From Phanerodontia chrysosporium (Eukaryota > Basidiomycota > Agaricomycetes > Polyporales > Phanerochaetaceae), in contig MJGA01000006.1 in the NCBI GenBank assembly GCA_001910725.1, positions 806,001 to 870,000 of the forward strand: 64,000 nucleotides of DNA, written 5' to 3'. Below, piece after piece: positions 63,313 to 64,000 of the stretch (position 1 is its first letter; every line of letters begins with the position of its first letter). The notes below the pieces were generated by a model. It ran no database searches and was not told the DNA's origin. It saw only the letters and a list, made by a program, of their open reading frames with translations. The translations under genes and the position numbers were made by a program.

Positions 63313-63982
63313 CTACTCTTCACAGGCAGATGCGCGACGTCGAGCCTCTCGTTGCTGGGCAAGGAGCTCACGGCCAGTTGGTCTAGTGCGCTGTTCTGTC
63401 TCGGGAGATATGACCCTTCCCCAGATTCGTCTGCGGCTGGGATAAGCAAGGGCACATCTCGAGAGTTGGGACTCACTTCTCGTAGGTGGCTATAGTCGCC
63501 CGTGACCATTCCTCGTCGTCGAACAGGCTAAGAATGGTGTCGTATAATTCAATGTTGTCATACATTCCGTGCACGTCTGCCCATTGTTCTTGACAAGACA
63601 GGGAGAAACGGAGCTAATCTCATGTTGTAATCAGTGCAGGTTAATCAGAAAGTACATGAGCTCACCAATACAATGGCATATGCGATCTTCTGGGGGGTAA
63701 GCTTTTCCCGACCCTTCCCGATGGCGCGACCCTTTTGAGCTGTTGCTAACGCCGCGTTGACCACTTTTTGAGCCCCAGCCCACACAGCCGCACAAGCCTC
63801 GGGCAACGATTAGCTCCATTTCGAGGGGAAAGGCTAGCTGGAGACTCACCATAAAGCAGATGTCGCCACGGAGGGCACCCTCATCCTTTGCATCTGGATT
63901 GTAGCCGTCCTGGGGGTAGATGAATGCTGGAAAATCGCCTGCACACGGTACGGCCTTAACAGACGTCATCCGGGTGCAGTAC
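63313..63982 (-). CDS. Partial gene of an expanded basidiomycete family, 5' end outside the window
   Basis: At least four exons; the first visible one begins at an AG acceptor at 63982, so the start codon lies beyond the right edge. In order: FPAFIYPQDGYNPDAKDEGA, a helix with AAVWAGAQKVVNAALATAQK, then LTPQKIAYAIVLLRFSLSCQ, EQWADVHGMYDNIELYDTIL, and a basic Arg-rich tail ending at the stop at 63313. The IAY...RF-LS pattern followed by a W and a basic tail is reminiscent of the DUF6698-like proteins common in Agaricomycetes, often near transposons. I am not certain of that name and the function is unknown. Confidence 0.5.
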
Positions 63983-64000
63983 CTGCGAATGACACACTGT

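Noticed and set aside
1..64000. CRISPR arrays, tRNA/rRNA genes, bacterial operons
   Set aside because: No regularly spaced repeats, no cloverleaf or rRNA signatures recognised, and gene structure is eukaryotic throughout.

Overview
The window is nuclear DNA from a filamentous fungus, most likely an agaricomycete (polypore-like) basidiomycete. The genes carry many GT-AG introns of about 50-60 nt. The host families (thaumatin-like protein, intradiol dioxygenase, SDR, F-box/LRR, Ydj1-type DnaJ, EamA transporters) and the Tnp2-type DNA transposon all fit that group. No bacterial operon logic, rRNA, tRNA or CRISPR was seen, and I cannot name the species.

Layout. (1) 1-18.7 kb holds two paralogous EamA/DMT transporter genes with almost identical 11-exon structure. 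They flank a tandem pair of paralogous genes of unknown function, one intact and one decaying. Two Ty1/copia elements have landed here: copia-1 in the divergent promoter between HYP-2 and DMT-2, and copia-2 17 nt into the first coding exon of DMT-2. (2) 19.2-48.4 kb is a nest of transposons. A Tnp2/CACTA-like DNA transposon with two convergent genes (about 27.3-40.3 kb without insertions) is flanked by two inverted copies of an 8.1-kb Ty3/gypsy chromovirus-like element (gypsy-A and gypsy-B). A third, unrelated Ty3/gypsy element (gypsy-C) is inserted in the first coding exon of the companion gene. All five retroelements have 5-bp target-site duplications and near-identical LTRs, so they are young. 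(3) 48.6-64 kb is ordinary gene space: an unknown protein, thaumatin-like protein, SDR, intradiol dioxygenase, DnaJ/Ydj1, F-box/LRR genes, a small lectin-like gene, and an unknown family cut by the window edge.

The most interesting biology is in the Ty3/gypsy elements. Both families carry a complete dUTPase domain, but in different places: between protease and RT in A/B, and C-terminal to the integrase chromodomain in C. Both have primer-binding sites complementary to the predicted 5' end of their own transcript, with the same geometry, which predicts tRNA-independent self-priming. Both have a long leader with no ATG in any frame: about 508 nt in A and about 1.3 kb in C. In C this leader contains a 271-codon ORF that has no methionine codon, which suggests an AUG-less, non-canonically translated protein ahead of Gag. 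A/B also encode an extra 452-aa ORF overlapping the pol tail, and it looks more constrained than the pol frame it overlaps. Gypsy-C lacks RT and RNase H yet has identical LTRs, so it was probably mobilised in trans.

The host gene models for DMT-1, HYP-2, the 318-aa unknown protein, the thaumatin-like protein, SDR, intradiol dioxygenase and DnaJ were assembled by hand from splice sites, and all close to a multiple of three. Sequence identity statements are by eye.
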